Positions 47,669 to 57,471 are shown, counted from the stretch's first letter. The stretch is 64,000 bases of DNA from Actinomadura sp. J1-007 (GCF_009793335.1 NZ_WING01000001.1:2914001-2978000), one strand, 5' to 3'. Notes: generated from the letters alone by a model not told the origin. Translations and numbers: made by a program.

Positions 47669-49174
47669 ATGCCACCGCAGCCGCCGACGTCCGAGCCGCA
47701 CCCGCGCCGATGGCGGATCCTCGGGGTGCTGTGCCTGAGCCTGTTCGTGGTCGTCGTGGACAACACGATCCTGAACGTCGCGGTCCCCTCGCTGATCGAG
47801 GAGCTGGACGCCACGACGTCCGACGTGCAGTGGGTGATCGACGCGTACTCGCTGGTCTTCGCCGGGCTGCTGCTCACCGCCGGGAGCCTCGGCGACCGGT
47901 ACGGGCGGCGGCGCGCCATGGTCATCGGGTTCGCGCTGTTCGGGACCGGGTCCGCGCTCGCGGCGTTCGCGGACGGGCCGGGCCAGCTCGTCGCGCTGCG
48001 CGCGCTGATGGGCGTCGGCGGCGCGTTCCTCATGCCCGGAACGCTCTCGATCATGGCCCAGGTGTTCGGCGAGGACGAGCGCGCGAAGGCGTTCGCCATC
48101 TGGGGCGGCACGTCCATGGTCGGCGTCGCCGCGGGCCCGACCCTCGGCGGGCTGCTGCTGGAGCACTTCTGGTGGGGCTCGGTCTTCCTGGTGAACGTGC
48201 CGATCGCGGTCGCCGCCGTGGTCGGCCTGCTCGTCCTCGTACCGGAGACGCGCGGGCCGCGCCGCCGTCCCGACGTGCCCGGCGCCCTGCTGTCCACGGT
48301 CGGCATGGCGGCCCTGGTGCTGGCGATCATCTCCGGGCCCGAGCACGGCTGGACGGGCGCGCGCACCCTCGGCGGCCTCGCCGCGGGCGCGGCGGCGCTC
48401 GCCGGGTTCGCGCTGTGGCAGCACCGCAACCCCGAGCCGATGCTCGACCTGCGGCTGCTGCGCCGGCCCGAGTTCACCGGCGCCGCGATCATGATCGCCG
48501 CGTTCGGGTTCGCGCTCGCCGGAACCCTCTTCGCGCTGACCCAGTGGCTCCAGCTCGTCCTCGGGTACGGGCCGCTGCGGGCCGGGCTCGCGCTGCTGCC
48601 CGTCGCCGTCGCGGCGGGCACGGGCAACGGCCTCGGCGCGTCCCTCGAAGCGCGGCTCGGCGCGCGCCGCGCGCTCGTCGCCGGGTTCGTCACCGTCGCG
48701 GCCGGGTTCGGGCTCATCGGCCTGGTCGAGCCGGGCGACGGCTACCTCGCCGTCCTCGCGGGGCTCGTGGTGTTCGGGTTCGGCGCGGGCATGGGTTCGC
48801 CGCCCGCGTACAGCACGCTGATGGGAGCCGTCCCCCGCGAGGAGGCCGGGGTCGGGTCCGCCGTGAACGACGCGGGGCAGGAGCTCGGCACGGCCCTCGG
48901 CGTCGCGGGCCTCGGGAGCATCGTCTCCGCCGCGTACGCCCGGTCCCTGCCAGGCGACGCGCCCGCCGCCGCCCGCCATTCCCTCGGTGAGGCCCTGGCG
49001 TTCGGCGACCCGGCCCTCTCGCGGGCCGCGCGCGAGGCGTTCGTCCACGGGCTGTCGACGGGCGCGCTCACCGCCGCCGTCGGCACGCTGGCCGCCGCCG
49101 CCTTCGCGGCGCTCGTCCTGCGTCCGCGCCGGACCACGCCCGCCGTCCGGCCGGAGCCCGCCCTCCGGAAGTGA
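47669..49174 (+). CDS. MFS drug-efflux transporter, DHA2 (14-helix) type
   Basis: 501 residues from ATG 47669 (GAGGAGGG upstream). It begins WRILGVLCLSLFVVVVDNTILNVAVPSLI (DHA2 signature), then GSLGDRYGRRRAMVIG (motif A) and LMGVGGAFLMPGTLSIMAQVF. About 14 hydrophobic segments span the length. The likely role is proton-driven efflux of drugs, controlled by the divergent TetR. Its stop codon abuts the stop codon of the next, convergent gene with no gap. Confidence 0.94.
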   Translation: MPPQPPTSEPHPRRWRILGVLCLSLFVVVVDNTILNVAVPSLIEELDATTSDVQWVIDAYSLVFAGLLLTAGSLGDRYGRRRAMVIGFALFGTGSALAAFADGPGQLVALRALMGVGGAFLMPGTLSIMAQVFGEDERAKAFAIWGGTSMVGVAAGPTLGGLLLEHFWWGSVFLVNVPIAVAAVVGLLVLVPETRGPRRRPDVPGALLSTVGMAALVLAIISGPEHGWTGARTLGGLAAGAAALAGFALWQHRNPEPMLDLRLLRRPEFTGAAIMIAAFGFALAGTLFALTQWLQLVLGYGPLRAGLALLPVAVAAGTGNGLGASLEARLGARRALVAGFVTVAAGFGLIGLVEPGDGYLAVLAGLVVFGFGAGMGSPPAYSTLMGAVPREEAGVGSAVNDAGQELGTALGVAGLGSIVSAAYARSLPGDAPAAARHSLGEALAFGDPALSRAAREAFVHGLSTGALTAAVGTLAAAAFAALVLRPRRTTPAVRPEPALRK

Positions 49175-50710
49175 TCAGGGCGCGAGGAGGTCTGACGGGG
49201 TGGTTCCGGTCTCGTTCAGGGGCAGGCCGAGCGCGGCGCGTTCGGTGAGCCAGCGGCTGGGGCGGTAGCGGGGGTCGCCGGTCGCGGCGTGCAGGTCCCG
49301 CAGGACGCGCAGGACGAGGCCGGAGCCCGCGTGCTCGCCCCACTCCAGCGGCCCGCGCGGGTAGCCGAGCCCGAGCCGTACGGCCGTGTCGATGTCCTCG
49401 GGCCCGGCGATGCGCTGCTCGGCGATGCCGCACCCGACGTTGACGATGGACGCCAGGAGCCGTTGCGCCACGGAAGCGGGCGCGTCCCGGACGACCGAGA
49501 TCGCGCGCCCGGTCGCGGCGAGCGCGGCGACGGCGGAACGCCCGGCCGCCGGGTCCAGGCCGGGATGCACGGCGAGCGTGAGCCGGGTGAAGAAGCCGCC
49601 GAACGGGTCGATCCCGAGCGTGCGCGCGACGGGAAGGCCCTCGGCGCGGGCGGCGTCCAGCGCGCTCGTCCCGTACGGGGCGACGAGGCACACCGCCTCG
49701 CCGGACGGCTCGTCGCCCGTCTCGACCGTCGCGCCGTTCGTGGACAGCAGCGCCGACAGCCCCTCGCGGACGCCCGCCTCGGTGTCGCTGATCCAGAACG
49801 GGCGCGGCGCGGCGTCCGCCGGCGGCGACAGCTCGGCGGGCTCCTGCTTTACCCCGTCCACGTACGGATAGAAGCCGACGCCCGTTTTCCGGCCGAAAAG
49901 CCCCGCGTCCACGCGCGCGCGTGTGAGGTGCGACGGCCGTAGCCGGGGCTCGCTGTGGAACCCCTCCCAGATGGTCTCCAGAACGTGATGCGAGACGTCC
50001 AGCCCCGTCAGGTCGAGCAGCTCGAACGGACCCATCTTCAGCCCGAGCACGTCGCGCGCGATCCGGTCCACGTCCACCGGCTCGGCGACGCGGTCCTCAA
50101 GGATCCTCAGCGCCTCGGTCACCAGCCCGCGCCCGGCGTGGTTGACCAGGAACCCCGGCGCGTCGGCGGCGATCACCGGATGGTGCCCGAGGTCCCGCAC
50201 CAGCTCGACCATCGCGCGGGTGACGGACTCGGGCGTACGGGCGCCCGGGACGACCTCGACCAGCTTCATCAGCGGAACGGGGTTGAAGAAGTGCAGCCCC
50301 ACCAGGCGGCCCGGATCGTCCAGCGCGGCCCCGATCGCGGTCACCGACAGGGAGCTGGTGTTGGTCGCCAGGACCGTGTGCTCCGGGACGGCCCGTTCCA
50401 GCGCCGCGAACAGCTCCCGCTTGACGCCGAGGTCCTCCCGTACGGCCTCGACCACCAGCTCCGCGTCCTGGACGGGCGTCAGCGGCTCGCCGACCGGGAC
50501 GAGCCGTTCCTTGGCCGCCGCCGCGTCCGCCGCGGTCATCCGCCCCTTGGCCGCGAGCCGGTCGAACATCGCGCCGACCCGTACCACCGCGTCCGCCACC
50601 GCCTCCGGCCGCACGTCGGCGAGCTCGACCGTCCAGCCGCCCGCCGCCATGAGCTGCGCGATGCCGCGCCCCATCACCCCTGCGCCGATCACCCTCACCC
50701 GTCGCTGCAT
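49175..50710 (-). CDS. 3-hydroxyacyl-CoA dehydrogenase
   Basis: About 511 residues from ATG 50710; ATG 50719 would add three. The NAD-binding motif is VRVIGAGVMGRGIAQLMAAGG. Catalytic features include NTSSLSVTAIGAAL and HFFNPVPLMKLVEVV (the HFFNP signature with the catalytic His), and GFLVNHAGRGLVTEALRIL. There are two C-terminal 3HCDH domains, as in the PaaH type. It oxidises 3-hydroxyacyl-CoA to 3-ketoacyl-CoA. It is divergent from a thiolase that would use the product, so the pair performs the last two steps of beta-oxidation or aromatic side-chain catabolism. Confidence 0.93.
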   Translation of the reverse strand: MQRRVRVIGAGVMGRGIAQLMAAGGWTVELADVRPEAVADAVVRVGAMFDRLAAKGRMTAADAAAAKERLVPVGEPLTPVQDAELVVEAVREDLGVKRELFAALERAVPEHTVLATNTSSLSVTAIGAALDDPGRLVGLHFFNPVPLMKLVEVVPGARTPESVTRAMVELVRDLGHHPVIAADAPGFLVNHAGRGLVTEALRILEDRVAEPVDVDRIARDVLGLKMGPFELLDLTGLDVSHHVLETIWEGFHSEPRLRPSHLTRARVDAGLFGRKTGVGFYPYVDGVKQEPAELSPPADAAPRPFWISDTEAGVREGLSALLSTNGATVETGDEPSGEAVCLVAPYGTSALDAARAEGLPVARTLGIDPFGGFFTRLTLAVHPGLDPAAGRSAVAALAATGRAISVVRDAPASVAQRLLASIVNVGCGIAEQRIAGPEDIDTAVRLGLGYPRGPLEWGEHAGSGLVLRVLRDLHAATGDPRYRPSRWLTERAALGLPLNETGTTPSDLLAP

Positions 50711-50812
50711 GCCCCACATCTAACCGCCCGCCGGACGGAAGGGCCCGCGCAGGGGCTCGCACGCCACTGCGTACGCTGCGAGGGAGTCACCCGTCTCGAC
50801 GAGGAGCCCACC

Positions 50813-52027
50813 ATGCGCGAAGCGGTGATCTGCGAGCCGCTGCGGACCCCGATCGGCCGGTTCGGCGGGGCGCTGAAGACCGTGTCCCCGGCCGCGCTGG
50901 CGGCCACCGTGATCAGGGAGCTGGTCGCGCGCACCGGCCTGCCCGGCGACGCGGTGGACGAGGTGGTCCTCGGCCAGTGCAACCCGAGCTCCGACGCCCC
51001 CGCCATCGGCCGCGTCGCCGCGCTGGACGCGGGCCTGCCCGTCCAGGTCGGCGGCGCCCAGGTGGACCGCCGCTGCGGTTCGGGCCTCCAGGCCGTCCTG
51101 AACGCCGCGATGCAGGTCGCGACGGGCGTCAGCGAGGTGGTGATCGCGGGCGGCACGGAGAGCATGAGCAACGCGCCGTTCTACACGACCGAGGCCCGCT
51201 GGGGGGTCCGCGGCCCCAACCTCGAACTCCACGACGCGCTCGCCCGCGGCCGCGTCACCGCCGGAGGGGCCCACTACCCCGTGCCGGGCGGAATGCTGGA
51301 GACCGCCGAGAATCTGCGCCGGGAGTACGGCATCTCCCGTACGGCGCAGGACGAGCTGGCGGTCCGTTCCCACGCGCGCGCGGTGGCGGCCCAGCGCGAA
51401 GGCCGTTTCGCCGACGAGATCGTGCCCGTCACGGTCCGTTCGCGTAAGGGCGAGACGGTGGTCGACACCGATGAGCACCCGCGCCCTGACACGTCTCTCG
51501 AAACGCTCGCGAAGCTCCGTCCCGTCCTCGCGACGAGCGACGACCGGGCGACCGTCACGGCGGGCAACGCCAGCGGCCAGAACGACGCCGCCGCCGCGTG
51601 CGTCGTCACCAGCCCCGAACGCGCGGCCGAACTCGGCCTGCGCCCCCTCGTCCGCCTCGTCTCCTGGGCGCACGCGGGCGTCCCGCCGCGCACGATGGGG
51701 ATCGGCCCCGTCCCGGCGACCGCGAAGGCCCTGGCCGCGGCGGGCCTGTCCCTGGACGACATCGGCCTCATCGAGCTGAACGAGGCGTTCGCCGCGCAGG
51801 TCCTCGCCGTCACCGCCGAATGGGGCCTCAAGGACGCCGGCGACTCCGACCGCCTCAACGTGAACGGCTCGGGCATCTCCCTCGGCCACCCGGTCGGGGC
51901 CACCGGCGCCCGCATCCTCGCCACGCTCGCCCGCGAGATGGACCGCCGCGAGGTCCGGTACGGCCTGGAGACGATGTGCATCGGGGGCGGCCAGGGCCTC
52001 GCCGCCGTCTTCGAACGCGTGTCGTGA
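50813..52027 (+). CDS. Acetyl-CoA acyltransferase (thiolase)
   Basis: 404 residues from ATG 50813. The nucleophile is C88 in VDRRCGSGLQAV. The second-site residues are in NEAFAAQVLAV, GHPVGATGAR and the C-terminal CIGGGQGLAAVF. It cleaves 3-ketoacyl-CoA with CoA, or condenses two acyl-CoA. No adjacent acyl-CoA dehydrogenase or enoyl hydratase gene is present. The partner hydroxyacyl-CoA dehydrogenase gene diverges 102 bases away, so both likely share one regulatory region. Confidence 0.95.
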   Translation: MREAVICEPLRTPIGRFGGALKTVSPAALAATVIRELVARTGLPGDAVDEVVLGQCNPSSDAPAIGRVAALDAGLPVQVGGAQVDRRCGSGLQAVLNAAMQVATGVSEVVIAGGTESMSNAPFYTTEARWGVRGPNLELHDALARGRVTAGGAHYPVPGGMLETAENLRREYGISRTAQDELAVRSHARAVAAQREGRFADEIVPVTVRSRKGETVVDTDEHPRPDTSLETLAKLRPVLATSDDRATVTAGNASGQNDAAAACVVTSPERAAELGLRPLVRLVSWAHAGVPPRTMGIGPVPATAKALAAAGLSLDDIGLIELNEAFAAQVLAVTAEWGLKDAGDSDRLNVNGSGISLGHPVGATGARILATLAREMDRREVRYGLETMCIGGGQGLAAVFERVS

Positions 52028-52200
52028 CCCGCGCGTCCTGACTCGCGTCCCCTGACTCAGGGGTCGCCCGGGGCGCGGGGGACGATCTAGGGTGTCGGCG
52101 AGGTTCGCGCTTCCAGGGGCGGACTCCGGGTCGCCGGGGGGCGGTCGCAGCGAGACGGGATCGCGGAGCCCGGGGGGCCGCCCGGACGAGGAGACCCTTA

Positions 52201-52655
52201 ATGATCACCGACGTGTTCGCCGCCGAGCCCGGGGCCTCGCCGCCTACCGCAGGGCCGGCTTCCCCGCGCCGGGCGGCTACGGCTACCCCACCCTCAAGGG
52301 CCGCGACCTGGACCCGGCCGCGCTCGCCGTCCTGGACATGCTGCTGTCGGGCGTCCCGGCGGACCGCGCCCTCGACGACGCGGCCCGTCCGGCGCCCGCT
52401 CCCGCGCCGGGTCCGGACGGCGGCCCCGACCTGTACGCCGGGCCGGTCGTCGCCGTCCTCAGCGAACGGGTCGTCCGCCTGCTCCCCGCCGTGCCCGACG
52501 ACCGCCTGGAGGGGCTCGCCAAGGACTGGACGGCGCAGGCCGAGATCGACGGGGTGCCGGTGGAGGCCGTCGCGGCGTGGCTCGCCGGGCTGCGCCGGAT
52601 GCTGCCGGACGCCGTCCGGGACGGGCGGATGCTGCTGGTCTGGAACTGCCTGTGA
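52201..52655 (+). pseudogene. Small hypothetical protein, frameshifted near its start
   Basis: ATG 52201 has GAGGAGA upstream and reads MITDVFAAEPG. At GGGG (52231-52234) the frame is lost. The protein-like continuation, GLAAYRRAGFPAPGGYGYPT and later LYAGPVVAVLSERVVRLLPAV and GRMLLVWNCL, is in the next frame to 52655. One added G gives about 151 residues. No family is recognised. Its stop overlaps the next start by four bases (GTGA). The break may be a sequencing error. Confidence 0.65.
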
Positions 52656-52957
52656 TCGCCGCGCTGAGAACCGAGGCGGCCCGCCGGCATCCGTGGCTGC
52701 GCGCCGCGTACTTCCACGCCGACATCGTCCGCCGCACCCTGGAGGACGCGGGCGTCGCCCGGGGCGAGTGCGCCGCGCTGGACCGTCCCGACGCGCTGAT
52801 CGACGGGCGGCTCGGCATCGACGTGGTCCCCGACACGCCCGCGAGCCGTACGGCCCACCGGGCGCGCGGCTACATCACCGCCGACGAGCAACTCCTCACC
52901 TACCCGCCTCCCGCGCCCGAACTCCTGGAGGAGGTCTTCCGCGACCCGCGACGCTGA
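52652..52957 (+). CDS. Small hypothetical protein coupled to its upstream gene
   Basis: 101 residues from GTG 52652, overlapping the stop of the previous gene as GTGA, so translation is probably coupled. The sequence includes RTEAARRHPWLRAAYFHADIVRRTLEDAG, a likely amphipathic helix pair, and ends YPPPAPELLEEVFRDPRR. It has no Cys pair, signal peptide or membrane helix. Conservation of the coupled pair suggests the two proteins act together, but neither matches a family I know. Confidence 0.7.
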   Translation: MIAALRTEAARRHPWLRAAYFHADIVRRTLEDAGVARGECAALDRPDALIDGRLGIDVVPDTPASRTAHRARGYITADEQLLTYPPPAPELLEEVFRDPRR

Positions 52958-53099
52958 GGCCCGCGGCGCTGAGGCCCGGGACGCCCCCGGACGGACGTCC
53001 CGCGCGGTTCCCGGACGGCTCGGCGGAGAAGGACGCGCAGGTCTCGGGGGTTGCCGGGGAGGAGTCCGGCGCGTATATAAGGCGAAGTCGCGCGTGCGA

Positions 53100-53129
53100 T
53101 TGGGCCGCTAAGCTACTACCGAGTAGTAT
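53100..53129 (+). promoter_or_regulatory. Promoter with palindrome over the -10, Fe-S gene
   Basis: Perfect palindrome TACTAC-CGA-GTAGTA at 53114-53128. TAGTAT (53124-53129) is a good -10, with TTGGGC (53100-53105) 18 bases upstream. A repressor bound here would cover the -10. The gene starts 78 bases further on. Confidence 0.68.
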
Positions 53130-53206
53130 TCGGGACCCGGATGAAGCGCAGTCTGTCGCGAGCCCTACGCTGACTGCCATCGCCCGTACCTCAGGAGGAC
53201 GGAACA

Positions 53207-55360
53207 GTGCTCTGGCTCACCACGTTGATCATCGGGGTCGTGGGGACGGCCGTCGCGTTGGCCCTGGCCGGCCGGCGCGTGCTGTTCCTGTGGAAGCTGT
53301 CGCAGGCCGGGCAGCCCGACCCCGAGCGGGTGCTACAGGTCAAGCGTGACCCGAAGGCCGACATCGAGGGCCAGGTCGTCGAGGTCATGGGGCAGCGCAA
53401 GCTGCTGAAGTGGACCGTCGCGGGGATGGCGCACTTCGCGGTGATGTGGGCGTTCATCCTGCTGATCACCGTGTACCTGGAGGCGGCGGTCGCGCTGCTG
53501 TTCGGCCTCGACAAGCACATCCCGGGGTTGCAGACCTGGGGGCCGATCGGGTTCGTCCAGGACACGATCGCCCTGGCGTGCGCGCTCGGGCTGCTGGTCT
53601 TCGCGACCATCCGGTGGAAGAACTCCCCGGCGCGGCTCGACCGCGCCTCGCGGTTCAAGGGCTCGCACACCGGCGGCGCCTGGGTCATCCTGATCATGAT
53701 CTTCAACGTGATCTGGACGATGTTCTTCTTCCGCGGCGTCGAGTGGGCCAGCGGCAACCTCGACTACGGCAAGGGCGCCTACTTCTCCTACCTCGTCGGG
53801 CAGCTGTTCAAGGGCATCGACCACGACACCCTCGAAGTGCTGGAGTCGATCGGCCTGCTGCTGCACATCGGCGTGGCGCTGGTGTTCCTGGTCATCGTGG
53901 TCAACTCCAAGCACCTGCACATCTTCATCGCCCCGCTCAACGTGATGTTCAAGCGCCGCCCCGACGGCCTCGGCGCCGCGCAGCCGATGATGTCGAACGG
54001 CAAGCCGCTGGACTTCGAGGAGGCCGACCCGGACGAGGACACCTTCGGCCGCGGCAAGATCGAGGACTTCACCTGGAAGGGCTTCCTGGACATGGCGACC
54101 TGCACCGAGTGCGGTCGCTGCCAGTCCCAGTGCCCGGCCTGGAACACCGGCAAGCCGCTGTCGCCCAAGATGGTGATCCTGGAGCTGCGCGACCACGCGT
54201 TCGCCAAGGCCCCCTACATGCTCGCCTCCGAGGAGGAGCGCGAGAAGTTCACCGACGAGCAGAAGACCGCGATGCAGGTCGACAAGGACCTCGTCGGCGA
54301 GGACGGGGTGATCCACCCCGACGTGCTGTGGTCGTGCACCAACTGCGGCGCGTGCGTCGAGCAGTGCCCGGTCGACATCGAGCACATCGACCACATCCTG
54401 GACATGCGCCGCTTCCAGGTCATGATCGAGTCCTCGTTCCCCTCCGAGGCCGGCGTCATGCTGAAGAACCTGGAGAACAAGGGCAACCCCTGGGGGATGT
54501 CCGAGATGAAGCGCCTGGAGTGGATCGAGGAGCTCGACTTCGAGGTCGAGGTCGTCGACGAGAAGGTCTCCGAGGACACCGAGTACCTGTTCTGGGTCGG
54601 CTGCGCCGGCGCCCTGGAGGACCGGGCCAAGAAGACCACCAAGGCCGTCGCCGAACTGCTGCACATCGCCGGGGTGAAGTTCGCGGTGATGGGCCCGATG
54701 GAGGCGTGCACCGGCGACCCGGCCCGCCGCCTCGGCATGGAGTTCGTCTTCCAGATGCTCGGCCAGCAGAACGTCGAGACCCTCAACGAGGCGGGCGTCA
54801 AGAAGATCGTCGCGACCTGCCCGCACTGCTTCAACACCCTGGCCAACGAGTACCCCCAGCTCGGCGGGAACTACGAGGTCGTCCACCACACCCAGCTCCT
54901 GGCCCACCTGGTCGAGGAGGGCAGGCTCACCCCGGTCACCCCGATCGAGGAGAACATCACCTACCACGACCCCTGCTTCCTGGGCCGCCACAACAAGGTC
55001 TACAAGCAGCCCCGCGACATCATGGCCACCGTCCCGGGCGTCAAGACCCAGGAGATGCACCGCCACAAGGACCGCGGGTTCTGCTGCGGCGCCGGCGGCG
55101 CGCGGATGTGGATGGAAGAGCGCATCGGCAAGCGCATCAACACCGAGCGCGTTGACGAGGCTCTGGAGACCAACCCCGACACCGTCTCCACCGCCTGCCC
55201 GTTCTGCCTGGTGATGCTCGGCGACGCCATCAACGAGAAGAAGAACTCCGGCGACGCCAAGGAGAGCCTGGAGGTCGTCGACGTCTCCCAGCTCCTCATC
55301 CGCTCCATCAAGGGCGACGGCGCCGCCCCGGCGGAGAAGGAGCCGGTGGCCGCCGAGTAA
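53207..55360 (+). CDS. Membrane (Fe-S) oxidoreductase with heterodisulfide-reductase-like domains
   Basis: 717 residues from GTG 53207 (AGGAGGA upstream). The N-terminal third has about five membrane helices (for example VLWLTTLIIGVVGTAVALAL and LLLHIGVALVFLVIVV). Two 4Fe-4S clusters follow (CTECGRCQSQCPAW and CTNCGACVEQCPVD). Two CCG domains complete it (TCPHCFNTLANEYP, HDPCFLGRHNKVY, FCCGAGGARMW). The architecture matches the actinobacterial HdrD/GlpC-like proteins of the Rv0338c type, which are thought to pass electrons from acyl-CoA oxidation to quinone. Upstream are fatty-acid-type genes, which fits. Confidence 0.93.
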   Translation: MLWLTTLIIGVVGTAVALALAGRRVLFLWKLSQAGQPDPERVLQVKRDPKADIEGQVVEVMGQRKLLKWTVAGMAHFAVMWAFILLITVYLEAAVALLFGLDKHIPGLQTWGPIGFVQDTIALACALGLLVFATIRWKNSPARLDRASRFKGSHTGGAWVILIMIFNVIWTMFFFRGVEWASGNLDYGKGAYFSYLVGQLFKGIDHDTLEVLESIGLLLHIGVALVFLVIVVNSKHLHIFIAPLNVMFKRRPDGLGAAQPMMSNGKPLDFEEADPDEDTFGRGKIEDFTWKGFLDMATCTECGRCQSQCPAWNTGKPLSPKMVILELRDHAFAKAPYMLASEEEREKFTDEQKTAMQVDKDLVGEDGVIHPDVLWSCTNCGACVEQCPVDIEHIDHILDMRRFQVMIESSFPSEAGVMLKNLENKGNPWGMSEMKRLEWIEELDFEVEVVDEKVSEDTEYLFWVGCAGALEDRAKKTTKAVAELLHIAGVKFAVMGPMEACTGDPARRLGMEFVFQMLGQQNVETLNEAGVKKIVATCPHCFNTLANEYPQLGGNYEVVHHTQLLAHLVEEGRLTPVTPIEENITYHDPCFLGRHNKVYKQPRDIMATVPGVKTQEMHRHKDRGFCCGAGGARMWMEERIGKRINTERVDEALETNPDTVSTACPFCLVMLGDAINEKKNSGDAKESLEVVDVSQLLIRSIKGDGAAPAEKEPVAAE

Positions 55361-55365
55361 CCCGG

Positions 55366-55393
55366 CCGCCCGGAGCCGTCCGCCCGGAGCCGT
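55366..55393. repeat. 14-bp tandem duplication
   Basis: CCGCCCGGAGCCGT is present twice in direct tandem (55366-55379 and 55380-55393), just after the Fe-S oxidoreductase stop. Probably slippage; no function is apparent. Confidence 0.8.
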
Positions 55394-55430
55394 CCGCCGA
55401 CGCGATCGGCGGCCGTCCGTTCCGCTTCGA

Positions 55431-55464
55431 GGCCCCCGGTGCGACGCCCGTCGCGCCGGGGGCC
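55431..55464 (+). terminator. Strong hairpin after the Fe-S gene
   Basis: Nested stem GGCCCCCGG / CCGGGGGCC with inner GCGAC / GTCGC and one mismatch pair. It is the likely terminator, without a U-tract. The remaining bases to 55741 hold a GGTAA-N8-TTACC repeat at 55471-55488 and no recognisable gene. Confidence 0.7.
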
Positions 55465-55741
55465 GCGCGCGGTAAGGGGATCGTTACCCGACCGTTGCGG
55501 AAGCGGGCCCGCGCCCCATCCGGCGGCCCTACTGTGATCCACATCTCGGCGTTCCCGCCCTCGCGCGGGAGTGCCGCATCTGCCCGCGGGCGTTCCGTTC
55601 CGACCCTGGGGTGGTGTCCGGAACGGGACGCCCGCGCCTCAACCCCGTACCGCCCAGCGGCGCCGTTCCGTCAAGGGTTCTGTAGCCGTTCGTGGCGCGC
55701 CGGTGGGGGAAGGCGTCGTATTCGCCTGGTAGGACCGGGAT

Positions 55742-56526
55742 ATGGCCGTGCTCGTGTCGCTCCTGGCGTTCCTCATGACGTTGCTCGGCGGGCTCGCGGC
55801 GATGCGGATCCGCGACCACCGGCATCTGGTCCTCGGCCTCGCGGGCGGGCTGATGCTCGGCGTCGTCGCGTTCGACCTGATCCCCGAGTCGCTGGAGATG
55901 TCGCACGCGGACCTGCTCGGCGTGCCCGCACCGATGATCGCGTTCGCCTGCGGGTTCGTGCTGCTGCACGTGGTGGAGCAGGCCGTCGCGATCCACCGGG
56001 CGCACGAGCACGAGTACGCCCCCACGCGCACGCGTACGGCCCGCCCGTCGGACGGAACCGCGAGACCCGCGAGGCGCACTCGCACGGCGGCGGCCAGGTC
56101 GGCATCCTCGCCGCGTGCGCCCTCGTCGGGCACAGCTTCATCGACGGGCTCAGCATCGGCCTCGGCTTCCAGAGCGGCACGAGCGTCGGCGCGTTCGTCG
56201 CCCTCGCCGTCGTCACGCACGACTTCGCGGACGGCTTCAACACCTTCACCGCCGCCTCGCTGCACCGCGACGACCGGCGTCCCGCGCTGGTCCTGCTGGT
56301 CGCCGACGCCCTCGCGCCGATCGCCGGCGCCGCCGTGACGCTGCTGGTCACCGTCCCGAAGTCGGTCCTCGGGCCGTACCTCGGGCTGTTCGGCGGCGTG
56401 CTGCTCTACCTGGCCGCCGCCGAGATCCTCCCCGAGGCCCACAGCCGCCACCCCCGGGTCCTCACCCTCTGCGCGACCGGCCTCGGCCTCCTGGTCGTCC
56501 TGTTCGGCATCGGCTTCGCCGACTGA
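55742..56526 (+). pseudogene. ZIP-family metal transporter, frameshifted at a C5 run
   Basis: ATG 55742 begins MAVLVSLLAFLMTLLGGLAAM, and helices continue through LVLGLAGGLMLGVVAFDLIPESLE and ACGFVLLHVVEQ. The His-rich cytoplasmic loop (HRAHEHEYAP) is broken at CCCCC (56019-56023). One added C gives HAHAYGPPVGRNRE then EAHSHGGGQVG and the conserved HSFIDGLSIGLGFQ, THDFADGFNTFTAASLH and AAAEILPEAH, ending at 56526 (about 261 residues). The HSFxDG and EILPEAH metal-site motifs mark ZIP. A sequencing undercall is likely. Confidence 0.9.
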
Positions 56527-56571
56527 CCCGCCCCGGCGCCGCGCCCCGGGCATGGGCGGCGCGGGCGCGGC

Positions 56572-57381
56572 TCAGGGCTTGCGGCCGACGGCGCCGTACT
56601 GCGCCACGATCGGGGGCGCCTCGCCGGACCGCGACGTCTCAGGACGCCAGCGCGAGCACGACACCAGGCCGGGCTCGACGAGCTCGACGCCCGTCAGGAA
56701 CCCGGCGATCTCCTCACCCGTACGGGCCCGGATCGGCGGCTTGGCGTTGGCGTTCCAGAACTCCATCGCCTCCAGGTTGCCCTCCCCGCCGAGCTCCAGC
56801 GTCGGATGGGTGAGCGCCAGGTAGCTGCCGGACGGCACCGCGGCCACGAGGCGGTCGACGATGGACCGCGCCTCGCCGGTGTCCATGATGAAGTTCAGGA
56901 TGCCGAGCAGCATGACCGCTACGGGCCGGTCGAAGTCCAGCGTCCGGGCCGCGGCGTCGATGATCGCGTGCGGGTCGTGCGCGTCCGCCTCGACGTAGTC
57001 GGTCGCGCCCTGCGGCGTGCTGGTCAGCAGCCGGCGCGCCTGGACGAGCACCAGCGGATCGTTGTCGACGTACACGATCCGGGCGTCCGGCGCGCGGCGC
57101 TGCGCGACCTCGTGCGTGTTGTCGGCCGTCGGCAGCCCCGTCCCGATGTCGAGGAACTGCCGCATCCCGGCCTCACCGGCGAGGAACCGCACGGCCCGTC
57201 CGAGGAACGCGCGGTCGGCCCGCGCGACGTGCACGATGCTCGGATACATCGAGAAGACGCGGTCGCCCACCTCGCGGTCGGACGGATAGTTGTCCTTGCC
57301 GCCCAGCCAGTGGTTCCACACCCGCGCGTTGTGGGCCACGTCGGTCGGGACCCCGTCGGGCGTCCTCGCATCCCTGCTCAT
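56572..57381 (-). CDS. SAM-dependent methyltransferase, DUF574 type
   Basis: 269 residues. The N-terminal NARVWNHWLGGKDNYPSDREVGD is diagnostic of the actinomycete DUF574/Methyltransf_19 family. The SAM site is FLDIGTGLPTADNTHEVAQ (near residue 75), followed by VYVDNDPLVL and ADAHDP. A later VELVEPGLVSCSRWRPE motif also fits. Members are abundant in actinomycetes, and the substrate of this one is unknown. It is convergent with the ZIP gene. Confidence 0.95.
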   Translation of the reverse strand: MSRDARTPDGVPTDVAHNARVWNHWLGGKDNYPSDREVGDRVFSMYPSIVHVARADRAFLGRAVRFLAGEAGMRQFLDIGTGLPTADNTHEVAQRRAPDARIVYVDNDPLVLVQARRLLTSTPQGATDYVEADAHDPHAIIDAAARTLDFDRPVAVMLLGILNFIMDTGEARSIVDRLVAAVPSGSYLALTHPTLELGGEGNLEAMEFWNANAKPPIRARTGEEIAGFLTGVELVEPGLVSCSRWRPETSRSGEAPPIVAQYGAVGRKP

Positions 57382-57471
57382 CCCCCCATGATGCCGCCCC
57401 GGCCTCCGCCGTCCCGCGCCCGGGCGGGCATCGGCGCAGCGCGGCCGCCCGTTCGGGGGCCGGACAAGGGC

